A stretch of DNA of 35,850 nucleotides from a virus. The notes under the pieces were generated by a model, which saw only the letters and a list, made by a program, of their open reading frames with translations, was not told the DNA's origin and did not search any database. The stretch covers positions 1-35,850 of the IMG/VR virus record IMGVR_UViG_3300009702_000054; one strand, given 5' to 3'. Made by a program: the position numbers and the translations under genes. The first letter of the stretch is position 1, and every line of letters begins with the position of its first letter. Of the stretch, positions 1 through 7,402 are shown piece by piece.

Positions 1-300
1 CGCACCACCGTGGCGCTCCAAGGGCGCCTCCACCCCGGCACCGACGGGCGCGCGATCGATCTCCCCGAGGAGGCCGAACACTGGCATGCCGTGCTCGCCG
101 ACGCCAAGGCGCACGCCGCGCGCTACGACAAGGCCGCGGACACCGCCAAGGCCCACCTCCTCGAACTGATGGGCGATGCCGCGGTCGCGTTCCTGCCCGA
201 CGGCAGCGCCTACCACCGCAAGGAAGTCCACCGCGGCGCCTACTCGGTCGAGCCCACCAGCTACGTGAGCTTCGCCTGGCGCCGCGCCACCAAGAGATAA
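1..300 (+). CDS. YqaJ-type recombination exonuclease, C-terminal part
   Basis: This is the C-terminal 99 codons of the nuclease that begins at 35290. The frame is open from base 1. The segment has the helical tail and the final Arg/Lys-rich stretch (around FAWRRATKR) usual for YqaJ proteins, but none of the catalytic residues, so it is not a gene of its own. A methionine-like GTG at 10 could be mistaken for a start, but it has no ribosome site before it. The next gene, 322-1230, follows after 21 bases, as expected for a recombination operon. Confidence 0.85.
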   Translation, partial: RTTVALQGRLHPGTDGRAIDLPEEAEHWHAVLADAKAHAARYDKAADTAKAHLLELMGDAAVAFLPDGSAYHRKEVHRGAYSVEPTSYVSFAWRRATKR

Positions 301-321
301 CCCCAAGAGGTAAGCCATACC

Positions 322-1230
322 ATGAACGACACCACCCTCGCGCCCGTCGCGGCGCTCGACCATCAGCTCGCCGAACGAAAAGCGCAGGTGCCCGTCGCCG
401 CGCCGATTCCCGCCAACGAACTCACCGCCGCCGAGCTCCGCGACCGGGTCAACCTGATCCAGCAGGTGATGCGCTCGGTGATGAAGCCCGAGACCCACTA
501 CGGCGTGATCCCCGGCACCCAGAAGCCGACGCTCTACAAGGCCGGCAGTGAGGTGCTGCTCAGCACCTTCCGGGTGGCCGTGGTGCCGCGGGTCGAGGAT
601 CTGAGCACCGACGACACCGTGCGCTACCGCGTCTACCTCGAAGGCCGCCACCAGGTGACCGGGGCGCTCCTCGGCACCGGGATCGGCGAGTGTTCCAGCG
701 CCGAGGACAAGTACGCCTGGCGGCGCACCACCTGCGACCAGGAGTTCCAGGCGACCGACGAAGCGAAGCGGCGCAAGGTCTGGAAGCGCGGTAAGGGCAA
801 AAGCGTGCACTGCATCGACCAGGTGCACACCAACCCGTCCGACGTTGCCAACACCGTGCTGAAGATGGCCAAGAAGCGCGCCCAGATCGACTTCACCCTG
901 ACCGCGCTCGCCGCCTCCGACATCTTCACCCAGGACATCGAGGACGTGCCCGAAGAGATCCGCGAGACCCTCGCCGAGGAAAGCCGCGGCGCCCCGGCCC
1001 CCAGCAAGACCGAGCGCACGCGCGACGAGATCAACACCCGCACCGCGCCCGAGGACGGCGGGATCACCGCGGCCGAGGTGCGCACGGCCATCGACCAGGC
1101 GCGGAGCTTCGACGCCCTCAACGACGCCGGCGATCTCATCCGCGAGGTGGCCGATCCGAAGGCGCGCGCGGATCTCCGCAAGGCCCAGAACGCCAAGGCC
1201 CGCGAGATCCGCGACGGCGGTGGCGCATGA
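322..1230 (+). CDS. phage recombination-associated protein (HYGVIPGT family), possible annealing partner of YqaJ
   Basis: A 302-aa protein of a conserved phage family marked by the motif HYGVIPGT at residues 59-66 followed by a KPTLYKAGSE segment. A mid-region with spaced Cys and Trp (around residues 123-165) and a helical, charged C-terminal third follow. The start at 322 has an AAGAGGT ribosome site about ten bases upstream. It lies directly after a YqaJ exonuclease, where phages usually place a single-strand annealing or ssDNA-binding protein, so a role as the annealing partner is likely. That role is inferred from position; I see no RecT, Bet or Erf signature. Confidence 0.6.
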   Translation: MNDTTLAPVAALDHQLAERKAQVPVAAPIPANELTAAELRDRVNLIQQVMRSVMKPETHYGVIPGTQKPTLYKAGSEVLLSTFRVAVVPRVEDLSTDDTVRYRVYLEGRHQVTGALLGTGIGECSSAEDKYAWRRTTCDQEFQATDEAKRRKVWKRGKGKSVHCIDQVHTNPSDVANTVLKMAKKRAQIDFTLTALAASDIFTQDIEDVPEEIRETLAEESRGAPAPSKTERTRDEINTRTAPEDGGITAAEVRTAIDQARSFDALNDAGDLIREVADPKARADLRKAQNAKAREIRDGGGA

Positions 1231-1439
1231 ACACCTTCGTCGCCGCCCCCATCGAGGAACTCGAGGTGGAGGTCGACGCCAACGTCGACGGCGACTTCGA
1301 GGTCACGGTCTACGCACGGTTGATCGGCGAGAGCTTCCGCCGCCGCCTGGTCGATCAGTACATCGACGCATTCGACGGCCCGGGCGGGTCCACGACCCGA
1401 CTCACCGCCCCGCAGATCCAGCAGGCCCCGGTGGCATGA
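1227..1439 (+). CDS. small acidic phage protein, unknown function
   Basis: A 70-aa protein whose ATG overlaps the previous stop (ATGA), so it is probably translationally coupled. The first half is strongly acidic (EELEVEVDANVDGDFEV) and the second contains a basic RRR patch. No family recognised. Position within the tightly packed recombination operon and four-base overlaps at both ends support it as a real gene. The reading frame on the other strand is a shadow. Confidence 0.6.
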   Translation: MNTFVAAPIEELEVEVDANVDGDFEVTVYARLIGESFRRRLVDQYIDAFDGPGGSTTRLTAPQIQQAPVA

Positions 1440-1639
1440 ACGCCGCGCAGGACGAACTCACGACCCTCCGGGCACGCTGCAACCGCCTCGAGATCGAGCG
1501 CGCCGACGCCGAGCGCCGGGCCGTCCGCGCCGAGGAGCGCGCAGAGCGGCTGCGCAAGCTCTACGTCGAGGCGATGGCCGCCCTCGACCGTTACCGCGAC
1601 ACGCCCACCGTGCCGCGCGAGCTCGTAGCCGAACCGTGA
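1436..1639 (+). CDS. small coiled-coil protein, unknown function
   Basis: A 67-aa protein starting at an ATG that overlaps the previous stop (ATGA). Residues 5-50 are almost entirely Ala, Arg, Glu and Leu with heptad-like spacing, predicting one long coiled coil. An upstream in-frame GTG at 1220 would give a much longer, low-complexity protein over the preceding gene, so the 1436 start is preferred. No family recognised. Confidence 0.55.
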   Translation: MNAAQDELTTLRARCNRLEIERADAERRAVRAEERAERLRKLYVEAMAALDRYRDTPTVPRELVAEP

Positions 1640-2211
1640 CCGCGCTCCACGACATCATCCTCGCCGACCCGCCCTGGCACTTCGGGGCGTGGTCGGGCGA
1701 CCGTGGCTCGCGCACCGCGGAGAGCTTCTACCCGACGATGACCGTCGCGGAGATCTGCGCGCTCGACCCCTTCCTGCACCAGCACACCGCGAGTCGCGCG
1801 GCGCTGTTCCTGTGGGTGCCGTGCTCCGCCACGCCCGAGGGCCTGCGGGTGATCAGCGCCTGGGGGTTCCAGTACAAGACGATCGCGTTCGTGTGGGTGA
1901 AGCTCCGCCGCCGGCCGGATCCGGACAACCCGCTCCTCTTGCACTTCGGCATGGGCCACTACACCCGCGCCGGGGCCGAGCTATGTCTCCTCGGTACCCG
2001 CGGGCAACTCCCGCGCGGCGCGCACAACGTCCACCAGGTGATCCTCGCGCCACCGCGCGAGCACTCCCGCAAGCCCGACCAACAGTACGAGCGCATCGAG
2101 GCGCTCTACCCCGGCCGGCGCTACCTTGAACTGTTCGCCCGTCACCGCCGACCCGGGTGGTCGGCGTGGGGAGACGAGGCGCCGGAAACACCCGCGGAGA
2201 TGAGCGCATGA
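1636..2211 (+). CDS. MT-A70 family DNA N6-adenine methyltransferase
   Basis: A 191-aa protein with the DPPW catalytic motif at residues 11-14, near the N-terminus as in MT-A70 enzymes, and the conserved FLWVP, FVWVK and GHYTRAGAE segments further on. Family members transfer methyl from S-adenosylmethionine to the N6 of adenine. In phages this usually protects DNA from restriction or marks phage DNA. The GTG start overlaps the previous stop. Length and motif order are complete, with no visible damage, in contrast to the Dam-type gene downstream. Target sequence unknown. Confidence 0.88.
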   Translation: MTALHDIILADPPWHFGAWSGDRGSRTAESFYPTMTVAEICALDPFLHQHTASRAALFLWVPCSATPEGLRVISAWGFQYKTIAFVWVKLRRRPDPDNPLLLHFGMGHYTRAGAELCLLGTRGQLPRGAHNVHQVILAPPREHSRKPDQQYERIEALYPGRRYLELFARHRRPGWSAWGDEAPETPAEMSA

Positions 2212-3194
2212 GCACCAACACCAAGATCGGCTGGACGGACGCCACCTGGAACCCCACCACGGGCTGCACAAAGGTCTCGCAGGGCTGCAAGCACTGCTAC
2301 GCCGAGCGCGAGTGGAAACGGCTGGCCGCCAACCCGCGCGGAGGCGTGTACCAGGGCCGCGAGTTCACAGACGTGCGCTGCCACCCGGAGCGGTTAGATC
2401 AGCCCCTCAAGTGGCGCAAGCCGAGGCGCGTGTTCGTCAACAGCATGTCCGACCTATTCCACGAGAACGTGCCGGATGAGTTCATTGACCAGGTGTTCGC
2501 CGTGATGGCACTGGCCCCGCCGCATATCTTCCAAGTACTTACGAAGCGGCCTCGCCGCATGTGGGAGTACATGATTGGTCAGCACGATATCGATGGCCTC
2601 GATGACGTGACGCGCGTCGAATGCATTCGGTTTGCCGCTCAAGATTACACCTGCACCCCCGACGAGGATGTGCGCTGGCCGCCCCCTAACATCCACCTCG
2701 GCGTGTCCTGCGAGGACCAGGCGAGCGCGAACGAGCGAATCCCGCTGCTGCTCAAGACACCCGCCGCGGTGCGCTGGGTGAGCCTGGAGCCGCTGCTCGG
2801 ACCGGTCGACATTCGGCGGTGGATCACTGACGCCGCCACCGAAACGGCGCAACGAGGCGACCCGCTCGCCGCGACGCTGATGCGCCAGTCGGTAGCGGAG
2901 GGATCTGGATGGATGGCGCCGACCCTGGACTGGTTCGTGGTCGGCGGCGAGTCCGGCCCGAAGGCGCGGCCGTGCTGTGTGGAGTGGATACGCGACGTTA
3001 TCGACCAGTGTCACGAGGCCTGGGTGCCCGTGTTCGTCAAGCAGCTCGGCGCCCGGCCGGTGCGTTGGGTGCAGGCGCCGAGCGCGGATGGATACGGAGA
3101 TTACGGACCTGAAGACGTAAAGCTCAGCAACCGCGCCGGATCCGACCCGTCCGAGTGGCCCGAGGATCTAAGGGTGCAGGAGTATCCAGCATGA
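2208..3194 (+). CDS. Gp37/Gp68 family protein (DUF5131), radical-SAM-like
   Basis: A 328-aa protein of the phage Gp37/Gp68 (DUF5131) family. The N-terminus holds the hallmark IGWTDATWNPTTGC, then GCKHCYAE, a Cys-X6-Cys-X2-Cys cluster resembling an iron-sulphur site. Further family blocks are VFVNSMSDLFHE, VLTKRP and FVVGGESGPKARP. The ATG at 2208 overlaps the methylase stop. The reaction of this family is not established; a radical-SAM-like DNA or protein modification is an inference from the cysteine pattern. It sits between a DNA methylase and small Cys-rich proteins, which fits DNA modification or protection. Confidence 0.85.
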   Translation: MSTNTKIGWTDATWNPTTGCTKVSQGCKHCYAEREWKRLAANPRGGVYQGREFTDVRCHPERLDQPLKWRKPRRVFVNSMSDLFHENVPDEFIDQVFAVMALAPPHIFQVLTKRPRRMWEYMIGQHDIDGLDDVTRVECIRFAAQDYTCTPDEDVRWPPPNIHLGVSCEDQASANERIPLLLKTPAAVRWVSLEPLLGPVDIRRWITDAATETAQRGDPLAATLMRQSVAEGSGWMAPTLDWFVVGGESGPKARPCCVEWIRDVIDQCHEAWVPVFVKQLGARPVRWVQAPSADGYGDYGPEDVKLSNRAGSDPSEWPEDLRVQEYPA

Positions 3195-3430
3195 CCCGCT
3201 TGCATCGCCTGATAGCCGAATCGGTGGCCCTTGCCGGGGGCGACCTGTGCTCGATTGGTCATGAATGGACGAGTGTTGGCGGTCGAGCGTGTCCACGCGG
3301 CTCTGAGCAATGCTCGCAGGCCGTATATCGCTGCACCCGCTGCGGAGAGTATGACTACGGAGAACCGGGCGGTCCGGGGCATGACGATTGCGAAGGATGC
3401 GTGTGCGCCCGCATGGGTGTTGAGCCATGA
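3191..3430 (+). CDS. small Cys-rich phage protein, probably zinc-binding
   Basis: A 79-aa protein starting at the ATG that overlaps the previous stop. It holds nine cysteines and a GHEW motif; the spacing CTRCGEYDYGEPGGPGHDDC suggests one or two zinc knuckles. The pattern is familiar from short conserved proteins of Pseudomonas-type phages, but I know no function for them. Both ends overlap neighbouring genes by four bases, as elsewhere in this operon. Confidence 0.65.
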   Translation: MTRLHRLIAESVALAGGDLCSIGHEWTSVGGRACPRGSEQCSQAVYRCTRCGEYDYGEPGGPGHDDCEGCVCARMGVEP

Positions 3431-3693
3431 CCCGCGCCGACCGCCTCCACGCCCTACAGGAGCTGCGCGACGAGTACCTGGTGCTGCGGAACTCTATGTT
3501 CGAGGCCGCCACCAACAGCGAGGGCGAGTACCCGGACGATGAGTACGGCCAGGACGACCGGGAATCCGTTGCCGAAATGGATCACGTTCTCGCCGCGGCC
3601 GACGAAGCACTGCGCGAGATCGATGAGAAACAGAAGCGCCCCGACCCGCTCGGCGAGGCGCTGAACTCAGGCGACGGGACGTACCGGCCATGA
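3427..3693 (+). CDS. small acidic helical protein, unknown
   Basis: An 88-aa protein with an ATG overlapping the previous stop. It is acidic and mostly helical, with LHALQELRDEYLVLRNSMFEA at the start and a second helix around residues 48-67 (VAEMDHVLAAADEALREIDE). No family recognised. The gene keeps the four-base overlap pattern of the operon. Confidence 0.55.
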   Translation: MTRADRLHALQELRDEYLVLRNSMFEAATNSEGEYPDDEYGQDDRESVAEMDHVLAAADEALREIDEKQKRPDPLGEALNSGDGTYRP

Positions 3694-3809
3694 CCCGCGC
3701 CCTCCTACTGATCGTGACGGTGCTACTGGCCGACGCGCTGCTCTACCTGGTGAGCGAGCCACTGGACTCGTCGCGCGTGACCTCATGCGGATGGGGGCTG
3801 GAGCGGTGA
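3690..3809 (+). CDS. very small single-span membrane protein
   Basis: A 39-aa reading frame with ATG overlapping the previous stop and its own stop overlapping the next start. Residues 4-22 (ALLLIVTVLLADALLYLV region) form one hydrophobic helix, followed by a short polar tail. Function unknown; small membrane proteins of this kind in early phage operons often act on the host envelope. The call rests on the overlaps at both ends and the hydrophobic pattern. Confidence 0.5.
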   Translation: MTRALLLIVTVLLADALLYLVSEPLDSSRVTSCGWGLER

Positions 3810-4074
3810 GCGAAACAGGCGAATCCACGGCGTCGATAAACCGGCGCAGCGACGACGAAGCATGGCCCGTCGTGCTGTCTGCGCTACAGGACGGCGCGAC
3901 TCTGTTCGTGCACCGCAAGATCGACCGCGCCGCCGTCGACGGACTCGAGTGGCGCGATCCCCGATCGGGTCGAACCATAACGCGTAGCCGAGCCCTGCCC
4001 TTGAGCGCGAGGGCGTGCTGCACGCCATCGGCGTCGATCGCTACGCGTTGCGCCCCGGGTGGCCGAACCAATGA
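3806..4074 (+). pseudogene. small phage protein, apparently frameshifted
   Basis: From the GTG at 3806 the frame encodes SETGESTASINRRSDDEAW and then a plausible folded stretch ending around WRDPRSGRTIT near 3980. Beyond this the frame turns into Arg/Ser/Pro noise, with no stop until 4501. In the minus-one frame a sensible tail appears (LEREGVLHAIGVDRYALRPG, ending at the TGA at 4072-4074) that overlaps the next start by ATGA. The two parts together make a protein of about 88 aa, so a single base change between about 3986 and 4001 is likely. A programmed shift cannot be excluded, but I see no clean slippery heptamer. Confidence 0.45.
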
Positions 4075-4139
4075 CCGCGCTCATCGGCAACAGCGTGTGC
4101 CCGCCGGTGGCCGAGGCGATCGCGAGGGTGAACGGGTGA
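4071..4139 (+). pseudogene. C-terminal remnant of a C5 cytosine DNA methyltransferase
   Basis: A 22-codon frame starting MTALIGNSVCPPVAEAIA. The GNSVCPP(V/L)AEA pattern is motif X at the C-terminus of phage cytosine-C5 methyltransferases, which normally have over 200 residues before it. Here nothing of the N-terminal catalytic part (the Pro-Cys motif or ENV) is present upstream, so this is a deletion remnant. The ATG overlaps the previous stop and the stop overlaps the next GTG start, so the fragment still fits the operon. Confidence is high for the motif, moderate for calling it a remnant. Confidence 0.55.
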
Positions 4140-4981
4140 GCCCGCGCAGGACCGTGATGCGCTATCACGGCGGCAAGTGGCGGATCGCCCCGTGGATCAT
4201 TTCGCACTTCCCGCCGCACCGCGTCTATGTGGAGTCGTTTGGCGGCGCGGCGAGCGTACTACTCAGGAAGGCTCGCAGTTATGCCGAGGTTTACAACGAC
4301 GCTGACGGGGAGATCGTCAACCTATTTCGTGTCTTACGCGACAACACGCAAGCCGAATCTCTCCGACGGGCTGTTGAGCTCACGCCGTATTCGCGCGAGG
4401 AGTTTATCGAGTCCTACAAATCAACCCAAGACCCGATCGAACAGGCGCGCCGCACCCTCTTACGGGCGTTCGCGGGTTTTTGCTCGGGGAGTGCTTGCTG
4501 ATACCAAACCGGTTTCAGAAGCTATGTTGCGCGCCGAGGCACAACTCCGGCAGGAGATTGGGGGCGGTTCGCCGAGCACATCCCATCCATCGCCGCGCGC
4601 ATCGCTGGCGTCGTCATCGAGCATTCAACGGCGATCGATGTCATTACGCGCTACGACACACCCGAAACGCTGCACTACGTCGACCCGCCTTATTCCATGT
4701 CGACCCGGAGCAAACGCAACATCTATCGTTTCGAGATGACCGACGACGACCATCGCGCCCTTGGCGATGCGTTACGAGCGCTACGCGGCATGGTCGTGCT
4801 CTCCGGCTACGCCTGTGGGCTCTACGACGACGAGCTCTATCCGGACTGGCGCCGGGTGACGAAAGCGACCGTCGGCGATGGGGCTGTGAAGCGCACCGAG
4901 GTTCTTTGGCTCAACCAGGCGGCCGTCAACAACGGCGCGCCGTTGTTCTCGAGGGCGAATATGCGCGGAGCGATGCAATGA
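4136..4981 (+). pseudogene. Dam-type DNA N6-adenine methyltransferase interrupted by an in-frame TGA
   Basis: The frame from GTG 4136 to 4981 (281 codons) encodes a whole Dam/D12-class methylase. It has MRYHGGKWRIAPW at the N-terminus (SAM-binding GGK motif), FGGAASVLL, the helical target-recognition part, then TLHYVDPPYS with the DPPY catalytic motif at residues 183-186, and VVLSGY and TEVLWLN near the end. Codon 122, at 4499-4501, is TGA, and the frame resumes without any shift (TGFRS and AGDWGRFAEHI follow at once). The first 121 residues alone lack DPPY and would be inactive. A nonsense mutation, a sequence error or UGA read-through are all possible. Expected substrate: adenine in a GATC-like site. 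Confidence 0.8.
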
Positions 4982-5271
4982 CCCGCGGCGGCCGCAGACT
5001 CGGCGCCGGGCGCCCACCGAAGGATCGAGAGACGCTCATCGTGCCGCTCGCCGCGCCGGCGCTGCGCACCCTCAAGCACATGGCCGAGGTGTTGGAGACC
5101 TCCCCCCAGGAGGTCGCGACCGGGCTGATCGAGGCTCAGGCGACAGCGCTTCGCAGGCTGTGGCGACCCGGAGGCGCAGAAAATCAATCAGCAATCAAAC
5201 AACGGCCCGTGGCTGCGCCGGACGCCACCGCGCCGGGCACTACGGCGCTCGGCAGGGGCGAGCCGTCGTGA
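4978..5271 (+). CDS. small basic DNA-binding-like protein
   Basis: A 97-aa protein whose ATG overlaps the dam stop. The N-terminus, MTRGGRRLGAGRPPKDRE, is the GAGRPPK type of basic, AT-hook-like head seen in many small phage and plasmid proteins. A helical middle (TLKHMAEVLETSPQEVATGLIEA) resembles a ribbon-helix-helix or short HTH unit. The C-terminal third is disordered. It lies just before the excisionase-like gene and may bind DNA near it, but this is inference. Confidence 0.6.
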   Translation: MTRGGRRLGAGRPPKDRETLIVPLAAPALRTLKHMAEVLETSPQEVATGLIEAQATALRRLWRPGGAENQSAIKQRPVAAPDATAPGTTALGRGEPS

Positions 5272-5624
5272 GCGCACAGGCGCCGTCCATTCTCGTCACG
5301 GTCCCGGAAGCGGCCGAACTGCTCGCGGTGAGCCGCGCCACGGTCTACCGGATGGTCGATGACGGCGAATTCCCCCTGGTCAAGCTCCGCGGTGCCGCGC
5401 GCCTGCGACGCTCAGACTTGGTCGCGTGGGTAGACGCACAAGTTGTCCCGAACGATGATCCCGAACCATGCCCCCGTACAAACGCCCCGACAGCCCGCAC
5501 TGGTGGGCCTCGTACCGTGACGCACGCGGCCGAAAAGCTCGCCGCTCTACTGAGACGACCCACTACCGAGACGCGGTCGCGCTCGAGGAGCAGTGGCGCA
5601 CGGAGGCGCGCGCAGCCCGCTTGA
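5268..5624 (+). CDS. excisionase/AlpA-like HTH_17 DNA-binding protein
   Basis: A 118-aa protein with an HTH_17 (MerR-like) domain at about residues 8-62: ILVTVPEAAELLAVSRATVYRM, then the wing and RLRRSDLVAWVDA. This is the domain of excisionases and AlpA regulators. The GTG start overlaps the previous stop. The last 52 residues, Arg/Ser/Thr-rich, are read from the same DNA as the integrase start in another frame (157-base overlap). Position directly before int supports a role as directionality factor binding near attP. It could also be a transcription regulator only. Confidence 0.72.
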   Translation: MSAQAPSILVTVPEAAELLAVSRATVYRMVDDGEFPLVKLRGAARLRRSDLVAWVDAQVVPNDDPEPCPRTNAPTARTGGPRTVTHAAEKLAALLRRPTTETRSRSRSSGARRRAQPA

Positions 5625-6574
5625 CCGGGCGCCAGCCCGAGCGCTACTTCGACGAGCTCATGCTCGGCTACCTCGAAGCCACCGCGGGGAAGTCGCACGC
5701 CGCGCGCGACATCTACACCGCCCGCCACCTCCAGGAGTTCTTCGCCGGCCTGTCGATGGTAGCCATCGGCCGCGGAGAGATCGGCGAGTACCGTCGCCGG
5801 CGGGCAGTCGAAGGCGCCGCCGACGGCACGGTGCGTCGCGAGCTCGGCCTCCTGTCGCGAGCAGTCAACTACGCCCGGCGGGAGTGGGGATGGGAAATCA
5901 CCAACCCGGTGAGCGGACGGCTCCCTCCTCCCCCGCCCGGGCGGCTGCGCTGGCTGCGGCGCGAGGAGTACGAGCGCCTCCTCAAAGCGGCCCGCGCCAA
6001 CCCACGCGCGCCCTGGCTCGCGGACTTCATCGAGTTCGCGGTGCACACCGGGATGCGCCGCGGCGAGATCCTCGGCCTCGAGTGGCGCCGCGTCGACCTC
6101 GGGGAGCGCGTCGCCTACCTCAACCCGGAGCACCAGAAAGGACGCAGGTACAACGCGGTGCCGCTGAACGACCGGGCCGTGGCCATCCTGCGCAAGCGGT
6201 TCGCGGCGAGGGAACGGCCGAAGGCACGGTACGTGTTCGAGTACCGGAAGCACCGGATCGCGTCGCTCAAGACCTCCTTCGGCCGGGCCCGCGCCGCGGC
6301 CGGCCTCGAGGACGTAACCATCCACGATCTGCGGCACACCTGCGGCGCCTGGCTGGTGCAGGCCGGCGTCCCGATCCGCACCGTCGCCGAGGTACTCCGA
6401 CATCGCGACATCGCGACCACCATGCGCTACGCCCACCTGGCCCCCGAGGATGCCCGCGCGGCCGTCGACGTGCTGGCCCAGCGTGAACCGATCGTGAACC
6501 CCGAAGGCGACAACGCGCGTAACCCTGCGATAGTTGGAGACGAAAGTTCACGCCGAAAACTCGCAAGGCGCTGA
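5468..6574 (+). CDS. int: tyrosine-family site-specific integrase
   Basis: A 368-aa tyrosine recombinase that integrates and excises the phage at attP. The N-terminal arm-binding region begins YKRPDSPHWWASYRDARGRK; a SAM-like core-binding domain spans about 60-150, and the catalytic domain 160-335. The full active site is visible: R197 (HTGMRRGE), K224 (HQKG), H286 and R289 (HDLRH), H312 (RHRD) and nucleophile Y321 (TTMRYAH). The start at 5468 is chosen because the typical integrase N-terminus begins there, although it lies inside the excisionase-like gene. The att site lies 31 bases after the stop. No damage is seen. Confidence 0.95.
   Translation: MPPYKRPDSPHWWASYRDARGRKARRSTETTHYRDAVALEEQWRTEARAARLTGRQPERYFDELMLGYLEATAGKSHAARDIYTARHLQEFFAGLSMVAIGRGEIGEYRRRRAVEGAADGTVRRELGLLSRAVNYARREWGWEITNPVSGRLPPPPPGRLRWLRREEYERLLKAARANPRAPWLADFIEFAVHTGMRRGEILGLEWRRVDLGERVAYLNPEHQKGRRYNAVPLNDRAVAILRKRFAARERPKARYVFEYRKHRIASLKTSFGRARAAAGLEDVTIHDLRHTCGAWLVQAGVPIRTVAEVLRHRDIATTMRYAHLAPEDARAAVDVLAQREPIVNPEGDNARNPAIVGDESSRRKLARR
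6478..6499 (+). repeat. 22-bp direct repeat, left copy (candidate integrase arm site)
   Basis: A 22-base sequence with the core GTGAACCGATCGTGAAC, which itself holds two GTGAAC units, recurs exactly at 6695-6716. This copy lies inside the 3' end of int, 105 bases before the attachment core. Direct repeats on both sides of a core are what integrase arm-type binding sites look like; the assignment is inference. Confidence 0.55.
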
Positions 6575-6604
6575 TTTTCAAGGAATGATGCCCTAACCCT
6601 CCGC

Positions 6605-6650
<46 letters not shown>

Positions 6651-6694
6651 TTGAATCAGTAGGTTAGGTGATTTTCGACGAATCGGTCAGCGTG

Positions 6695-6716
6695 CCAGCG
6701 TGAACCGATCGTGAAC
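6695..6716 (+). repeat. 22-bp direct repeat, right copy (candidate integrase arm site)
   Basis: Exact second copy of the 22-base repeat at 6478-6499, located 46 bases after the attachment core in noncoding DNA. Because this copy is not inside a gene, conservation of all 22 bases is not explained by coding. A recent duplication is the alternative explanation. The rest of the gap between int and the lysis genes (6650-6779) shows no clear terminator. Confidence 0.55.
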
Positions 6717-6779
6717 TCCGCAATCGCGAGCGCTCGTAAGTTTCTGATCCTGCGTTCCCGGAAATCGGCCGCGCGCGCC

Positions 6780-7154
6780 TCACTCGCGCCGCTGATCTTC
6801 CAGCATCATTTGACGCTTCTCGATCGCGGCGAGCATCACGCTTACTCGGACGAGTGTATTGGCCGTTTCCTGCGACGCCTTCTCCAGCGCGCGCACCCGT
6901 GGACTCATCGGGTCACCAGGGCCACCGAGGCCGGCGAGGGTCTTTTCCGATTCCCGCTGCCGCTCGTCCAGCTTGGCGAGGTTGTCGGTCACCACCTGAT
7001 TGATACGGGCCTGCGCCTCCCATGCCTTCGCCGCCGCGGTCGCCGTCCATCGGTCGCCCATCTGCATCCCGGCCCAGCCGGCGCCACCACCGCCGAGTAT
7101 GAGCGCGACGACAACAGCGAGTAACGGGTTTTCTTGTATGTGCCGCATCATCAT
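6780..7154 (-). CDS. membrane-anchored coiled-coil lysis protein, possible inner spanin
   Basis: A 124-aa protein: a single N-terminal membrane helix at about 10-30 (PLLAVVVALILGGGGAGWAG), then a long helical, heptad-like periplasmic-type segment at 42-122. This is the plan of an inner-membrane spanin (Rz), which links the envelope layers during the last step of lysis. Three ATG codons in a row allow starts at 7154, 7151 or 7148; the first overlaps the previous stop. It is the last gene of the leftward late operon. No outer-spanin lipoprotein was found inside or beside it, so the spanin role is an inference. Confidence 0.5.
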   Translation of the reverse strand: MMMRHIQENPLLAVVVALILGGGGAGWAGMQMGDRWTATAAAKAWEAQARINQVVTDNLAKLDERQRESEKTLAGLGGPGDPMSPRVRALEKASQETANTLVRVSVMLAAIEKRQMMLEDQRRE

Positions 7155-7402
7155 CGCCGCTCCCTTCGGCGCGGGTCGCGCCGAATCAGTATCCGGGTCG
7201 TGTCCTCGTCCAACGTCAGATCGTGCGCGGCCGCATGCCGAAACACGGTCCTCGACAGCGACCGCACCTCCCGGCGCGACTGCCACAGTTGCCACTCGGC
7301 CCACACCATCCGAGCGAGCAACACGGCCACCAGCAGCCCGAGGGGGTTGGCCTCGGCGAGATTGGCGACCGACTCGACGGCGCTGGTGATCGCTTCGATC
7401 AT
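7151..7402 (-). CDS. small single-span membrane protein in lysis cassette
   Basis: An 83-aa protein with an amphipathic N-terminus, one hydrophobic segment at about 20-36 (NPLGLLVAVLLARMVW) and a basic, charged C-terminus. ATG overlaps the stop of the holin-like gene (ATGA). Position between holin-like and spanin-like genes suggests a lysis accessory, antiholin or second holin. No family recognised. Confidence 0.5.
   Translation of the reverse strand: MIEAITSAVESVANLAEANPLGLLVAVLLARMVWAEWQLWQSRREVRSLSRTVFRHAAAHDLTLDEDTTRILIRRDPRRRERR

Noticed and set aside
4499-4501. TGA as selenocysteine codon
   Set aside because: Dam-type enzymes have no known selenocysteine, and no SECIS-like hairpin is evident after the codon.
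4227-4739. 170-codon plus-strand frame across the dam gene
   Set aside because: It lies out of frame with the clear methylase sequence on both sides of the TGA and is Arg/Ser-rich.
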